Part shown: positions 1-11,744 of the stretch, in pieces
Position numbering within the stretch: the first letter of the stretch is position 1
Layout of the letters: each line of letters opens with the position of its first letter
Source: Coptis chinensis
Taxonomy: Eukaryota > Streptophyta > Magnoliopsida > Ranunculales > Ranunculaceae
DNA: 64,000 bases
Assembly (NCBI GenBank): GCA_015680905.1
Contig: CM027382.1
Location: 11,753,501 to 11,817,500 of the forward strand
Direction of reading: 5' to 3'
The notes under the pieces: model-generated
Seen by the model: only the letters and a program-made list of their open reading frames with translations
Told to the model about the DNA's origin: nothing
The model's database searches: none
Translations under genes and position numbers: made by a program

Positions 1-138
1 TTCTAAAAAACGCTAGGCGGCAGTTGGGCAGTGGGAGAGCGCCTAGGCCTCCTAGGCAGTGCCTAGACAGGCTAGGCGCGTGAGGTTTTTTTGCTTAATA
101 TATATGGTAATATACACCTATACTACAAGAAATGAAGA
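1..138. repeat. Left arm of a GC-rich repeat with inverted ends
   Basis: The stretch starts TTCTAAAAAACGCTAGGCGG and is full of CCTAGGC/GCTAGGCG blocks. The reverse complement of the region near 5915-5965 (TTCTAAAAATTGG, then TCTAGGTGG) resembles it, so the two look like the imperfect terminal inverted repeats of one element, later split by the copia insertion at 144. The window edge may cut it. I do not recognise the family; a non-autonomous TIR transposon is the likeliest class, by inference. Confidence 0.45.
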
Positions 139-143
139 AAATC

Positions 144-737
144 TGTTGTAAATATATAAGTGCGGAAACAACGTTACCCACAACAAACGGATCAATCCTA
201 CACAAAGATCGATCCTTCACACTAGACAAGACTTCAACACCCTCCAAGCAATATCCCAACACTTCTCAATATCAAATAACAAGCATATAAAGTAAAACAA
301 TTAATGTAAAGGAAGAACAAACCACAAGACGAGATATATCGTGGTTCGGCAATTTTGCTACTTCTACACCGCTGAGTTCCAAGCTTTACTAGATGTCTTG
401 AGTAATGAGTTACAAGTCTCTCAATTCACTCACAAAGAATGAACACTCAACTCACAAAGAATTGCTCTCTTATAATCTCTCTCTTTCCTTGTTTTTGGAA
501 AAAGTTAGGTTTTCCAAAAAATGGATTTTTTTTTTATCCCAAAAACCAAAATCGCGATTCGTATGTGAAGCCCACAAAAATGACCTGAAGCTGGGCTCCT
601 CTGGCGCGGTGGCGTGTGCTGCGGCCATCTTCCGGAGCGCTGGTCGCTTTAAAACATCGACCATGGCGCTGGTCGCTTCTGGCTCTGGCCTTGGCCAGCT
701 GAATGTAAAAACGAGTAAAACTCGTTTTTTCTCTACA
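144..737 (-). repeat. 3' LTR of copia-1
   Basis: A 594-bp copy beginning TGTTGTAAATATATAAG and ending in CTACA at 737. The polypurine tract (minus strand GAGGTGGAGAA) abuts it at 738-748. It has diverged clearly from the other copy. Confidence 0.88.
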
Positions 738-959
738 TTCTCCACCTCGGTGAGGTTTTTAACACATAAAACCAAAGTGAACACATCCAACAAGATCACA
801 TCCAAGAAGAACACCTCCGAAGGAAGACTCGCGAATCAGCGCCTCGAAGGGCTATGCCCACACGGGGCTCTTTCAAACATGTAGGATTTGGAACAAGTCC
901 AAACAAGTGTTGGAACTTAACTCCGGTGACAACTTTAAAATTGACATATCGGTGGGTTG

Positions 960-3900
960 TCATGGGTGTCTACTTTCTCAAGTGCTACATCACCATCCTC
1001 AACGACATCCGTGATAAAGTGATAACAGACATCAATATGCTTGGTCCGACCATGATGAACTTGATTCTTCGCCAAATGAATAGCACTCGACTATCACAAT
1101 ACACAAAGCAACACCGTTTCCGCTCAATACCCAAATCATCTAGAAGACCTGCCGAAGCCATAGTGCCTCTTTCATCGCCTCTCTGCCAGCGCCATATACT
1201 GCGCCTCGAGAGTAGATAGAGCAATCAGAAATTAGCATAGACCTCCAACTAACCGTGCACCATGCATCATAAACACATAACCGGTGAGAGTCGATCGTCG
1301 TCTATCTAGATCACTGCGATAATCGAGAATCCACAAACCCACTGACATAACAAGTGCCTCCACCATAAGCTAATCCCACATCCAAAGTACCCTTCAAGTA
1401 CCTTAGTACCCATTTCATCGCCTCCCAATCTTTGCTTCCCGTGATTTGCCATATATACCGACAACACTAATCGCACGTGGAAATGTCCGGGCGCATTGCA
1501 CACCATAGCATACATCAAACGCCCCCGCGGCACTTGCATAAGGAACATTTGCCATATGCTTTTGTTCCTCCAATCAACTAGGAGAACTTAGGTCGAAAGC
1601 CTAAAATGCCCAACTAAAGGTGTAGAAACCGACTTTGCATTCTCCATACCAAATCGAGAAATTACTTTCTCGATGTATTTCTTCTCGAGATACAACTATC
1701 CGGCCGCTTCTTCCTATCTCTCAATCTCCATGCCCGATTATCTTCTTGGCTCCACCTAAGTCTTTCATCTCAAACTCGAGCTAAGTTGAGATTTCAACTT
1801 GTCTATCTCCACCATGCTTTTGGAAGCAATAAGCATGTCATCCACATAAAGCGGGAGATAGATGAAGTCATTACCACGAAGCCTTCTAAAGTAGACCACA
1901 AAGATCATACTTTACCGGGTGTACTCATGTTGCATCATGAATGTGTCAAAGCGCTTTGTACCATTGCTCGGGCGATTGCTTTAACCCGCATATGGACCGA
2001 TTCAATTTGCATACATAATCTTCTTTTCAAGAACGACAAACCCTTCGGGTTGTCTCATATAGATCTCTTCTTCCAAGTCCCCATGCAAGAAAGCGGTTTT
2101 CACATCAAGTTGCTCTAACTCCAAGTTAAAGTGAGCAACTAAACTTAATAACACATGGGCGGACGTGATGTTTGACCACCGGGAAAATACCTCATTGTAG
2201 TCAACTCCTTCTTTCAGTGAAAAACCCTTTGCTACCACTTTTTGCCTTGTACCCATTACCGGCTTGACTCGGGGAAGGACCTCTTTCTTTTCGAACACCC
2301 ATTTATTGCCGATAGTCCTTTTGCCCTTTGGCAATAAAACTAGGTCTCATGTGTGATTTTTATCAAGAGATTCCATCTCGCTTGCATAACTACCAACCAA
2401 TCTCTCAGAATGAGCATCTCTAATGCCTTCCTTGAAGCTATCCGCTCATCATCTTCGATATTCGGTGCATATGCCACTAAATCCACCTACCATAGTGTTT
2501 CACGGGCTTCGTCCCCACTTGTGCACTTTCTTTAACTTGTCTCTCGTGGCCTAGGGTCACCCGGTACAAGTTCGCGGATGCTCTTGCTCTTCTTCTTCTT
2601 CCTATTGTGGTTCCATGATTTGGTACCTCATCATGATCTAACCAGTCATCTCACAGATCGTATAAACTCAAGCTCATTAAATGAACTTCTATAGACTTCA
2701 CCATTCGCCCGACTTCCTTCGACTTCTTGAAGATAACACGGAAGTCTCATCAAAGGTAACATCTCTGGCGACCGGGGAACTTGTGGTTTTCTAGACACCA
2801 CAATCGATATCCCTTTACCCCATTTGCAAAGCCTAAGAATATGGCTTTAGCTCTAGGATCTAGCCTCTTTCGTCCCTCACATGGTAGTAAGTCGTCGATC
2901 CAAACACTCGCATAAAAATACTATAATCACCGGGTTGCGACCCACCTCCTAAGGTGTCCCGCAATCTATAAATTAGAATGCTTGGTGACCTATTATGTGA
3001 CCCATTGTAACCGCCATGGACATTGCATCCGCCTTGAATACTCTTTTGCTGGCCGGCATTAGACAATAAACATCTTGCTCTTTCAAGCAAAGTTCTATTC
3101 ATCCTCTCTCCCATTCCATTCTCATTGCATGCGTGCCCGATCGGTCCTAGTGTCCGCAATTCCCTTCGCCCTGAGAACTTAACTTGGAAAGGTTCATAGG
3201 TATACTCGATTACCACCATTGTCGGACCGTAATGTCTTTACCTTCCTATCCGTGCGATTCTCAACCCTTGCCTTCCACTTCTTAAATGTCTCAAACACTT
3301 CATCTTTCGATTTCATCATATACACCCACACATAGCGAAATGATGATCATCAATGAATGAGACATAATAGCGGTTACCTCCTCATGAAGCCACCACGGAG
3401 GAGGTCCCCCAAACATCCATTATACACATAATCAAGGATGCCTGTTGTGGGTGTCGTTGACTTGAACTTGACTCTGCTTGACTTGCTTCCCATAGGCCTT
3501 GATGCTCCGCGGAACCCCATACTTGGCTTCTTCAAGTTCTTTAAGAACCCTCGCTTGCACAACTCGGACAAACCCTTTTCACTCATATGCCCTAAACGAT
3601 ATGCCATATCTTAGTGCACTTTCGAATCATTACTACATGCACCCACTGCTACATCGCCTATCACCGTACTACCTATCAGAGTATACAAGGTTCCATATTT
3701 TTGACCCTTCATAACAACTAAAGAGCCATTAACAATATTTAGGACTCCACCTTCGCTTACAAACTTGTGGCCTTTGGAATCCAAGGTACCAAGAGAAATA
3801 AGACTTTTCTTTAGCTCAGGAACATGTCTCACATCGGTTAAAGTCCTCACTACACCATCATACATCTTGACCCGTATATTTCCAATTCCTACCATCTTAC

Positions 3901-4000
3901 AAGCAACATCATTACCCATTAAAACGGAACCACCATCAATGCTCTCATAAGAAGTAAACCACTTTCTATTCGGGCACATATGATAGAGCATCCGAATCAA
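960..4000 (-). pseudogene. copia-1 pol remnants (protease, integrase, RT, RNase H)
   Basis: Fragments in copia order on the minus strand: a GAG-pre-integrase segment (LGHMSEKGLSELCKRGFL near 3600), an integrase piece (ENGMGERMNRTLLERAR near 3100), an RT piece (GNKWVFEKKE and LDVKTAFLHGDLEEEIYMRQ, 2002-2334), and RNase H pieces (GRLMYAMVCNAPG near 1530, LLDDLGIERKR near 1130). The protease region shows the usual [24 protein letters not shown] stretch in part at 3611-4000. Numerous frameshifts and stops separate the pieces. It is a dead polyprotein, recognised only by domain similarity. Confidence 0.85.
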
Positions 4001-4049
4001 GAATCCACTTTTCGGTCATATAGTCTTGTGGACACCACGGTGAACTAAC

Positions 4050-4880
4050 TCATCTTTCGAGCCCTGAAGCATAATTTGCCTCAATTTTTGCCTTACCTTT
4101 CTTCTGACCATCTCTCTTGTTCTCTTTCTTCGAGTGAGGACAATTACTTGCATAATGTCCCTTTTCATTGCAATTGTAGCATTGTACATATTTTAAAGGC
4201 TTCTTTGACTTGGACCTAGAATTCTCATTACTTGAATAATTACGTTCATCACAATTTCCTCTTGCCACTAGCCTTTGACCTGCATCAATGCTATTCTCTA
4301 CACGTGTCTTCTTCATCAACTCATAAGAAAGAAGTGCACTTTGAACTTCGTCAAGATCGACGACTTCTCTGTTCATGAATGTAGTCATTAGATGCTCATA
4401 GCTTTCTGGCAAGGAGAATATTAAACATGCCGCTTGATCCTCATCATCCATCTTCATACCAACATTCAAATAATCCGCTAGGCGTCGACGGAACTCACTA
4501 ACGTGCTCTTTTGCATGGTTGAACCATCGACCATCATGTACCGATAAAGACAACTTCTTAAGGTACATCTTGTTAAATCATGCTTTCTTGGTCATATACA
4601 TAGACTCTAGTTTGAGCCAAATACCGGCAGCGTATTTTTCTCCCATCACACTATACATAACCTCATTAGCAAGACATAACCGGATTGATGAACAAGCTTG
4701 AAGATCGAACTCTTCCCAATCATCATTACTCATATACGCCGCTTTATATTTAATCCCTTTAAAGCCTTGTGCAAACCTTTGTTGGATGAGGATGTCCTTT
4801 ACTTGACTTGCCAAATCCCAAAGTTATTCTTCCCATTAAACTTCTCTACTTCAAACCTTACGTTTGACATCTTGGGAGCC
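4050..4880 (-). pseudogene. copia-1 gag (capsid and zinc knuckle), broken
   Basis: Minus-strand frames from about 4870 down to 4050 read as a copia Gag: a UBN2-like capsid region (WEEFDLQACSSIRLCL, then ALLSYELMKKTR), followed by a CCHC zinc knuckle CYNCNEKGHYASNC at about 4135-4175 and a lysine-rich tail. A stop after residue TKKA (about 4578) splits the frame in two. Gag packages element RNA in virus-like particles. The frame-breaking stop and the state of the downstream domains mean it cannot make an intact protein. Confidence 0.85.
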
Positions 4881-5010
4881 ATCTTTCAAGTTACACACAA
4901 TAACCCAAAAGAAACAGTTTTACCTCGAATTTAATCGAACACCTTTGTCTACACAAATTTTGAGCACTAAACTCAAAATCCTAGGTCGTATACCTAAGCT
5001 CGATACCAAT

Positions 5011-5600
5011 TGTTGTGAATATATAAGTGCGAAACAATGTTACCCCAACAAACGGATCAATCCTACACAAAGATCGATCCTTCACACTAGACAAGACTTC
5101 AACACCCTCCAAAGCAATATCCCAACACTTCTCAATATCAAATAACAAGCATATAAAGTAAAACAATTAATGCAAAGGAAGAACAAACCACAAGGCGAGA
5201 TATATCGTGGGTTCGGCAATTTGCCTACTTCCACACCTAGCGAGTTCCAAGCTTTACTAGATGTCTTGAGTAATAATGATTATAAGTCTCTTAATTCACT
5301 CACAAAGAATGAACACTTTCAACTCACAAAGAATTGCTCTCTTATAATCTCTCTTTTCTTGGTTTTGGAAAAAGTTAGGTTTTCCAAAATCTGATTTTGT
5401 TTTATACCAAAACCAAAATCGCGTTCTTTATGTGAAGAAAAAATGACCTACAAAAATGACCCTCTGGCCAGCGCTGTGGCCTCTGGCCTCGAAGGCGCTG
5501 GTCGCACTAAAAACATCGGACCATGAGACCATGGTCGCCACTTCACTTCTGGCCGAATGCTCTGAATGTAAAACAGTAAAACTTCGTTTTTTTCTCTACA
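5011..5600 (-). repeat. 5' LTR of copia-1
   Basis: A 590-bp copy beginning TGTTGTGAATATATAAG and ending in CTACA. The primer-binding-site-like sequence lies just inside at about 4997-5009. The perfect target duplication with the other end confirms the boundary. Confidence 0.88.
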
Positions 5601-5605
5601 AAATC

Positions 5606-5965
5606 ATTTACTATAACTCAAAAAATAAACACAAACAAAAATACTTATTATAAAAATGCATAATAGTTGAAGAATATCGACTTCTTATAAAAACATACTC
5701 TTTGTTATAGTGGTATATTATTTACATTAGACTTTAGTCTTTTAAATTCATTCAAATCTTAAGCCTACACGGGCCTTTAATTTTCGACATTTAATCATTC
5801 AAAAAAAAAAAAAAAAAACTTGCCTGGACCATCTAGACCCGCCTAATCGGTCCGTCTAGACTTGCTTAGTTGGTCCACCAATTTTTTAAATGACTTGGGC
5901 CTAGGCGAGTCGGTTGGCACCACCTAGCACCTAGAGACCACCTAGACCAATTTTTAGAACAGTGC
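5606..5965. repeat. Right arm of the GC-rich inverted-end repeat
   Basis: Contains an AT-rich stretch, an A18 run near 5801-5818, then CCTAGGCG/CACCTAG blocks ending in TTTTTAGAACAGTGCC. This end is the inverted counterpart of the sequence at position 1. The two arms are separated only by copia-1 and its AAATC duplication. The exact outer boundary and any target duplication are uncertain. Confidence 0.4.
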
Positions 5966-6079
5966 CTAGAGTTAACGAATATGGCTTCATTCTTAGCTAC
6001 CCATCTAGGGATGCTGGTAGAGACTCGGCTGGGCTCTGTGTTTCTCATAAGCCTTGTTGACAATCCTCATTATTATTAA

Positions 6080-6399
6080 TGTATGGACCCTAAATCTCTG
6101 TTTTACACAATCTACTCTTTTTCTCTTTCTCCATCTTCTTTTCTCACTATTCTCTCCTCTTTTACCCTAGCGGCCTCCCTTTTTCTCCTCACCTTCTCCT
6201 TTTTATATTCTCCCCCCTCTCATCTGGGCTGCCCATCTGTCTTGTTATCCTACGACCCTCCTGCCGACTGTACGTCTGCCACGTCCGTGGACTAAGGTTA
6301 TGCGGTCTTGATTCGCTGCACCTCCGTGTCTTTACTTATGTTGCCTCCTATCCCCTGTAATGCGGACCTAGTCCATTCTTTCTATATTGTGCCACTACA
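6080..6399 (-). repeat. 3' LTR of the Tat/gypsy element
   Basis: A 320-bp copy that starts TGTATGGACCCTAAATC and ends GCCACTACA. The sequence just inside on the minus strand, GAGAAGGGGCATT, is a plausible polypurine tract. Confidence 0.88.
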
Positions 6400-6642
6400 A
6401 ATGCCCCTTCTCGACTCTGTGGTCCCGTTAAGGGATCCGGGGTCGAAAACCCTCCTTGTTATTCTCTTTCCACCACCCCTACTCTTTTTTCTTGGTTTGC
6501 GTGCAAACTAGACTTCAATCATCACGCGCGTTTTCAGCCGTCCCTCGTTCCTCGCACTTCCACGTGTCTCGCACGGGCTGGGCTATCCAATTGACTCCTC
6601 GAGCTCCACAAAACCCCAATAATTACATTTTTACCCCTTCCC

Positions 6643-6650
6643 TATTTAAA
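6643..6650 (+). promoter_or_regulatory. TATA box of the opposite-strand gene in the gypsy element
   Basis: TATTTAAA is followed by a pyrimidine-rich stretch (CCCCCCTCTCTCTCC), a layout typical of plant RNA polymerase II start regions. It lies about 260 bp before the ATG at 6909 and points in the plus direction, opposite to gag-pol. The role is inferred from position and composition. Confidence 0.45.
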
Positions 6651-6908
6651 CCCCCCTCTCTCTCCCTCCTCATTTCGTTTCCACTCTCCTTTGCTTTCCA
6701 CTGCTCTCTCCTTCACTCTTTTCCGATCAACCTCCAGTTTGCACGCGCTCCATTGGTTTCTTAGCGGTTCTTTCCTCCTTTCGGACCTTTACTCTGGCAT
6801 AACCACTCTCCTTGCCTCCTTCGGTATGTTTTCTAGGCTTGCTTTATTTTTGTTCAAGCTAAATAGTAGGCTCTTTCCATATTCTGCGTCTGTCCCTCTA
6901 TTTTTCCG

Positions 6909-9232
6909 ATGTCGGACTCTAACTCCGGCGATTCTTCCACTTTCCGTTCACCCTAAGTAGCGTCTCTGCCTCCCATTGCCCCTACAGCGGTCCCCTCCAC
7001 CTCCGGGCGCCCAGTCTCTTTGCTACCTCCACCCTCACGATACCGCCGCCCTAATTTGGACGCAATTAGGGCAGCTTATGGCATCCCAGCCAATATAACT
7101 TTAGAACACGTGCCATTCATCACACACTACCCTCACCTAGTTCCCCGTCGTCCCGGGCACCTTATGATCACGGTGGGTCAAATTATTGCCGGTCTACGGC
7201 TGCCCCTCACTCTCCTAGATGTCGAGGTGTGCAATCACTTCAACATCCCCCCTACCAAGGCATAGGCAACTTTTGGAGGACTATGTATGCCACGAATGCA
7301 TACAATATAATCGGCGAGCCCAAAATCACCATCTAAGACATCTTCTCCCACTACTTCATCAAGAAAAGTACCAAAGATGTCAGTGTGGGATACCAGTCTT
7401 TTTGTGTATCTTGCTCCGTACTACATCCTCCGACAAAGTGTGGCACCATTACCCTTTCTTTATATGTATCAGGACAATTTCTGTCCGCGGACCTTCCTTC
7501 AGATTTAACTCTTAACCATCTTGCCTTCATCACCCGTGGTGAGTATCCTTGTCATTCCCTTCTTTTCTATTGCATTGTTACCGTTATGCTCTAACTTGCT
7601 GTTCTTCTCTCGCTCGAGGTTGGCGGCCGGACTCCAAATCCCAACTCTACTCCAAAGATATCTTGTCCCATTTTTCAAAGACTCCGATCTCCGGACCCGC
7701 TTTCGAGCCGATCCACTTAGGCATCCACCCACCACAGCCACCCAGCTATTGCAAATCCCCAGTCTACAAACTTTCTGTTGCTTCTTAGCTCCCTTTTACC
7801 GCCCTCCCCCTCCCAAAGAGCGGAAACCCAGGGCCTCTCCGCCTGCCAGAAAAAGATCTCGCATTTCGTCCTCCCACCACCATCGTCCTCGCACCTCCTC
7901 TCATTCCTTTAGATCCCGTGACTCTCCTACAACCTCCGCGTCCGAAGACATCCCTTCCTACCGCTCCATTTCCAACTGGGACGACCAGTATACCTCTCCC
8001 AACTCCCCCACTGACGACATGGACGTCCGCAAACAGAAACTCTTTGACAGCAATTCTGAGGATGATGAGGTGACAGAGGTTTCCCCCACCGAGGTGAGAG
8101 CTCCTACGTAAATGCCCCCGGCCCAAGAGGCGACACATCAACCTCTGAAGGGTCGGGCCCCAAGGTTTCATGGACCTCTATGTCAAGCACCTGCCCCATC
8201 ACCTCGCTACTTCAACTCGCGCTCTTCCCCATGCACCCGCCACCCGCCAAAGAACCGATTCCACCGGCAACTCCGGTTCCGGTTTCATCAGCCCTGACTA
8301 AAGACTTTTGCCCCATTTTCAACGTGCACAACCGCTGAATATCCATAGCTGACTCCGCCCTAGACAATGCGGCGGTAGCCTCTTCCCTATTCTACAACGC
8401 CCATCTACCCAGGGACATCGCCTATGCCGATGGTAGTTCGTTTGATCAGCACTGGACCTTTTTGTATACTAACTGGGAACGGGTACCCTCCTCGTTTTTT
8501 TTTTTCCCTCTCTATTTCTGTTTCTAGGTAAGCTTGGACATTTCTTTCATGATCCGCGGTCTTCTCAGTGCCAAGAATAAGCTCGCTGCCTTGGAGAAAG
8601 AATTCAATAGCCTTTCTGGTCTAAAGGTTGCCTATGCAGGGCTTCAATCCGATCTAGTCGCTACTAACCTGGCTAAACTCAAGGCTCAAGACGAACTGCA
8701 GTCCGCGGAATCATCTCATCAGAACTACATGGATACGGTCAATGACCGCCTAAGTCGTCAACGGGAAATGCTCCTTGAACAACATCAGCTCAACCTATCT
8801 GCCTTAGCTCAACAACACCAGGCTGCCGTCGACACCCTCAATCAAGAGTAGAAAGATGCTACCATCGCCCTACTTCAACAACACCAAGATGACATGGCTG
8901 TCCTTCGCGAACGCTTCAAGTTTCTCGCTGATAAAAAGGTAACCAAGAAGATACAGGAGGAGCTCTCCCGACTCACACAAGAAGGACGGCTTCTGCCTGA
9001 CAGACCTGCAATCCCAGCGGCCGCCTCCCCCAAAGTTTCTAGGGAAGAGGTGGCAGCCGCCGAGGCCCTTCCCCACTCACCGGTGCATGAAGAAATTCCC
9101 AACCCTACCGTGGCTACTGAAGAGACCCTTGCCGCAAACTTGGAGAGCATTACTGCAGCGACCCCCACTGTATCCCCCGAAGAGGCTCCTGATGCACTGG
9201 TTGCTACCAACACTCCCTCTGAGATGCCCTAG
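6909..9232 (+). pseudogene. Opposite-strand extra gene of the Tat element (putative gypsy-type transposon protein), spliced and decayed
   Basis: Plus-strand coding segments antisense to gag-pol. Segment 1 starts ATG at 6909 (MSDSNSGDSS). It continues, after a stop at 6954, through AIRAAYGIPANITLEHVPF and ITVGQIIAGLRLPLTLLDVE, then after a 1-nt shift near 7262 to a good donor, GTG|GTGAGT, at about 7530. This resembles the plant family called putative gypsy type transposon (Transposase_28). Segment 2 starts near 7620 and has a Ser/Arg/Pro-rich low-complexity stretch. A pyrimidine tract and TTTCTAG acceptor at 8527 open segment 3 (8528-9232), a charged coiled coil (LAALEKEFNSL to LSALAQQHQAAVDTLNQE) with one in-frame TAG at 8849 and an acidic tail. 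Known Tat elements carry such antisense ORFs, but their function is unknown to me. Confidence 0.6.
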
Positions 9233-9530
9233 ACCCACTTTTTTTGTACTTCTTTGTAATAAGTCACTTTTACCCCATCTCGGCCACTGATTGCAATACA
9301 CTTGTTTTGTTTATATCTAGATATTACTCTCTTACATGTGATGTTTGATTTTGCCTGGAATGTTAGTTATCTCTTTGTCTAATTGACTCTGTTACTTGTT
9401 TAAATCATACTGTACCTCTTTCCCCATTCTTTCCCCCCTTCCTCTGTGGTCTATTCTCTTGGTCTTAATCAAACGTGGCCCTTGTTTTGCCCTCTTCTCT
9501 TAGTTTGGGCTATTCAACCAACTGTAAGCC

Positions 9531-10210
9531 GGTTTCTATGCCCCACGTGTTATTAGTATCTCTAATCCACAAAGGGATCCTCCTACTCTGTGGACTCCTA
9601 AGCTTTAGCGGGTCGCTTGAGGCAACTCATCTTGCCCACGATTCCCTCCAACCTCCTATCAGCGAAGCGCTCCTCACCTCCTCTGTCTCTCTCCACGCTT
9701 GGATTTCATGCCTCCTGTGTGCTTTGCATCTCTCCTTTGTGAAGGGCTCATCCCACTCCGCAGGCTTCACAGCTTCATTTATGTCCGTGGGGCAACTCGT
9801 CTTGCCCCCAGGCTCCTCTCTAGCCTTGTATCAGCGAAGGGCTCATCCCCTCCACTGTCTCTCTCCACACTTGGATTTCATGCCCCCTGCGTGCTTTGCA
9901 TCTCTCCTCTGTGAAGGGCTCATCCCACTCCGCAGGCTCTACAGTTTCATTTATGTCCGTGGGGCAACTCGTCTTGCCCCAGGCTCCTCTCTAGCCTTGT
10001 ATCAGCGAAGGGCTAATCCCCTCCGCTGTCTCTCTCCACACTTGGACCCAATGCCCCATGTGTACTTTGTGTCTCCCATCCGTGGAGGGCTCATCCCACT
10101 CTGTGGCTCTATAGCTTCCAAAGTAGTAGGCAACTCTTCGTCTTGCCCGTGTCCACTGACCTTTCCGTGCCGAGGGCTCATCCCTCCTCCCGCCTCGTTG
10201 GTATTCCATG
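9531..10210. repeat. Tandem repeat, ~171-bp unit, about four copies
   Basis: Units can be phased on GGATTTCATGCC-like starts at about 9531, 9701, 9873 and 10044, with a partial fifth at about 10199. Shared blocks include GAAGGGCTCATCCC, CTCTCTCCAC and GGGGCAACTCGTCTTGCCC. The first and last units are the most diverged. The array sits between integrase and the 3' LTR. That hypervariable region of Tat elements is known to give rise to satellite DNA. Confidence 0.85.
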
Positions 10211-10552
10211 TCCCATGTTTATTTTGGATTCCTACCCTTACAAATGATAATCTCTTCTCAAAAGTGCTGTCATATTATATATTTACATACAGCTACAGAT
10301 TCAAGTGTTAGCTTTCCATTACATTTAAGTGTGAAATTTTTTCAACATTCTCACGTTCCATGGCTTGTCTATCACTTTGCCTTCCTACGTCTGCAATTTG
10401 TATGTGTCAGCCCCTCCGACATCCATCACCGTATAAGGTCCCTCCCAGTTCAGACCCAGCTTTCCATCTTTCTCTTTCCTGGTACTAGGTGTCACTCTGC
10501 GGAGCACCAAGTCACCTATTCAGAACAGCCTTGGCTTGACCCTCCTGTTGTA

Positions 10553-11458
10553 CTATCTTTGCAATCTCCAGTAATACTCTTCCAGCTTTATACAGGCCAT
10601 GTCTCTTCTCTCTTCTGCTAAATTCAGATCCACTGCTAGAATTCTCCAATTTGAGCCCTCCTCCACGGCCTTTGTTCGCATTGTAGCTGTCACCATCTCT
10701 GATGGGATCACGATCTCCACTTTGTAAGCCAATGAGAATGGGGTCTCTTGAGTGGACCCTCGAGGTGTGGTTTGGTAATCCCATAGTACATGATTCAGCC
10801 CATCAGCCCACGCCCCTTTCTTATCTTCCAATTTCCACTTAAGATTGTTCATAATAGTCTTGTTGGACGACTCTGCTTGTCCGTTGCCCTCGGGATTGTA
10901 AGGGGCCGAGAACCCCTGTCTCACTTTATATGCTTGCAAGAACCTGGCCACCTTCGCTCCTGTAAACTGAGTCCCATTGTCTGCTATGATGGTGTACAGC
11001 AACCCAAACCTGCAGATAATATTATCCCATAAAAACTTGATGATTTGCGCTTCCTTCACCTGCTGCAGGGCACGGCTTCGATCCATTTTGTGAAATAATC
11101 CGTGGCCATGAGCATGAACCTTCTTTTGCCACTGGCCATGGGCAGCAGTCCCACTATATCTATTGCCCACATAGCAAAGGGCCACGGACTTGAGACGTTA
11201 TGGAGAGGTTCAGCGGGGGTGAATATCAACTGGACAAATCTCTGGCATTTGTTACATCTCTTAGCAAATTCCACAGCATCCCTTTTCATGTGGGGCCAGA
11301 AATACCCCTGTGTCAATAGTCGGTGTGTGCCGTTCTCCCCATTGAATGGTTCCCTTGAATCCCCTCATGTAATTCTGCCAACACCTGGAGTGGGATAGTC
11401 GTGGATTCAAGCATTTTAACGATGGTCCATTAAAGTTTTTCCGACACCCTCCTTCCAA
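10553..11458 (-). pseudogene. Tat/gypsy integrase
   Basis: Minus-strand frames give the zinc-binding end (GYFWPHMKRDAVEFAKRCNK, with C..C) and then the catalytic core. Its acidic residues are recognisable in MWAIDIVGLLP, TIIADNGTQFTG and NPEGNGQAESSNKT (D, D, E). A C-terminal part reaches about 10553. The product would insert cDNA into the genome. The core is split into overlapping frames near 11060-11185, so there is at least one frameshift. It lies downstream of the second RNase H, as expected for this lineage. Confidence 0.85.
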
Positions 11459-11744
11459 AGAAAACGTATCTCCGAGAAGTTTGTTCCCATCTCCTTCTTT
11501 CCTTCTTATCCGTCACTTCCTTTCCTGCCAAAAAGTCCTTAATTGGCTCCATCGAACCCTCATTTTCTTCCGTGACCTAACAAATCTCTATCACATCCTC
11601 GGTGCTTGGTTTCTCTAACCTTCCCACTCGTATCATTCTTTCTTCCGACCCGGGAATTGCGGCTGCTACATACGCCAGGGCATCGGCGTGTCTATTCTCT
11701 CCACGACCCAAATGAAGGAAACGGATTTTTGTGAACTTTGCAGA

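Larger units (their letters stand above)
144..5600 (-). mobile_element. Ty1/copia LTR retrotransposon, degenerate (copia-1)
   Basis: Two direct repeats begin TGTTGT and end CTACA (144-737 and 5011-5600). They are flanked by the same 5 bases, AAATC, at 139-143 and 5601-5605, a target-site duplication that fixes both ends. On the minus strand the 5' LTR is the right copy. It is followed by TTGGTATCGAGC, similar to the initiator-Met tRNA primer site, and a purine tract (GAGGTGGAGAA) precedes the 3' LTR at 738-748. Domain order is gag, protease, integrase, RT, RNase H, which is copia order. The LTRs differ by many substitutions and indels and all ORFs are broken, so this is an old, inactive insertion. 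It lies inside the GC-rich repeat spanning 1-5965. Confidence 0.93.

Noticed and set aside
405..884. 159-codon plus-strand ORF at the left end
   Set aside because: It lies in and beside the 3' LTR of copia-1, antisense to the element, and contains no known domain.
9475..10311. 278-codon plus-strand ORF in the gypsy element
   Set aside because: It only reads through the ~171-bp tandem repeat. Unit spacing of 170 and 172 bp shifts the frame between copies, and codon use looks random.
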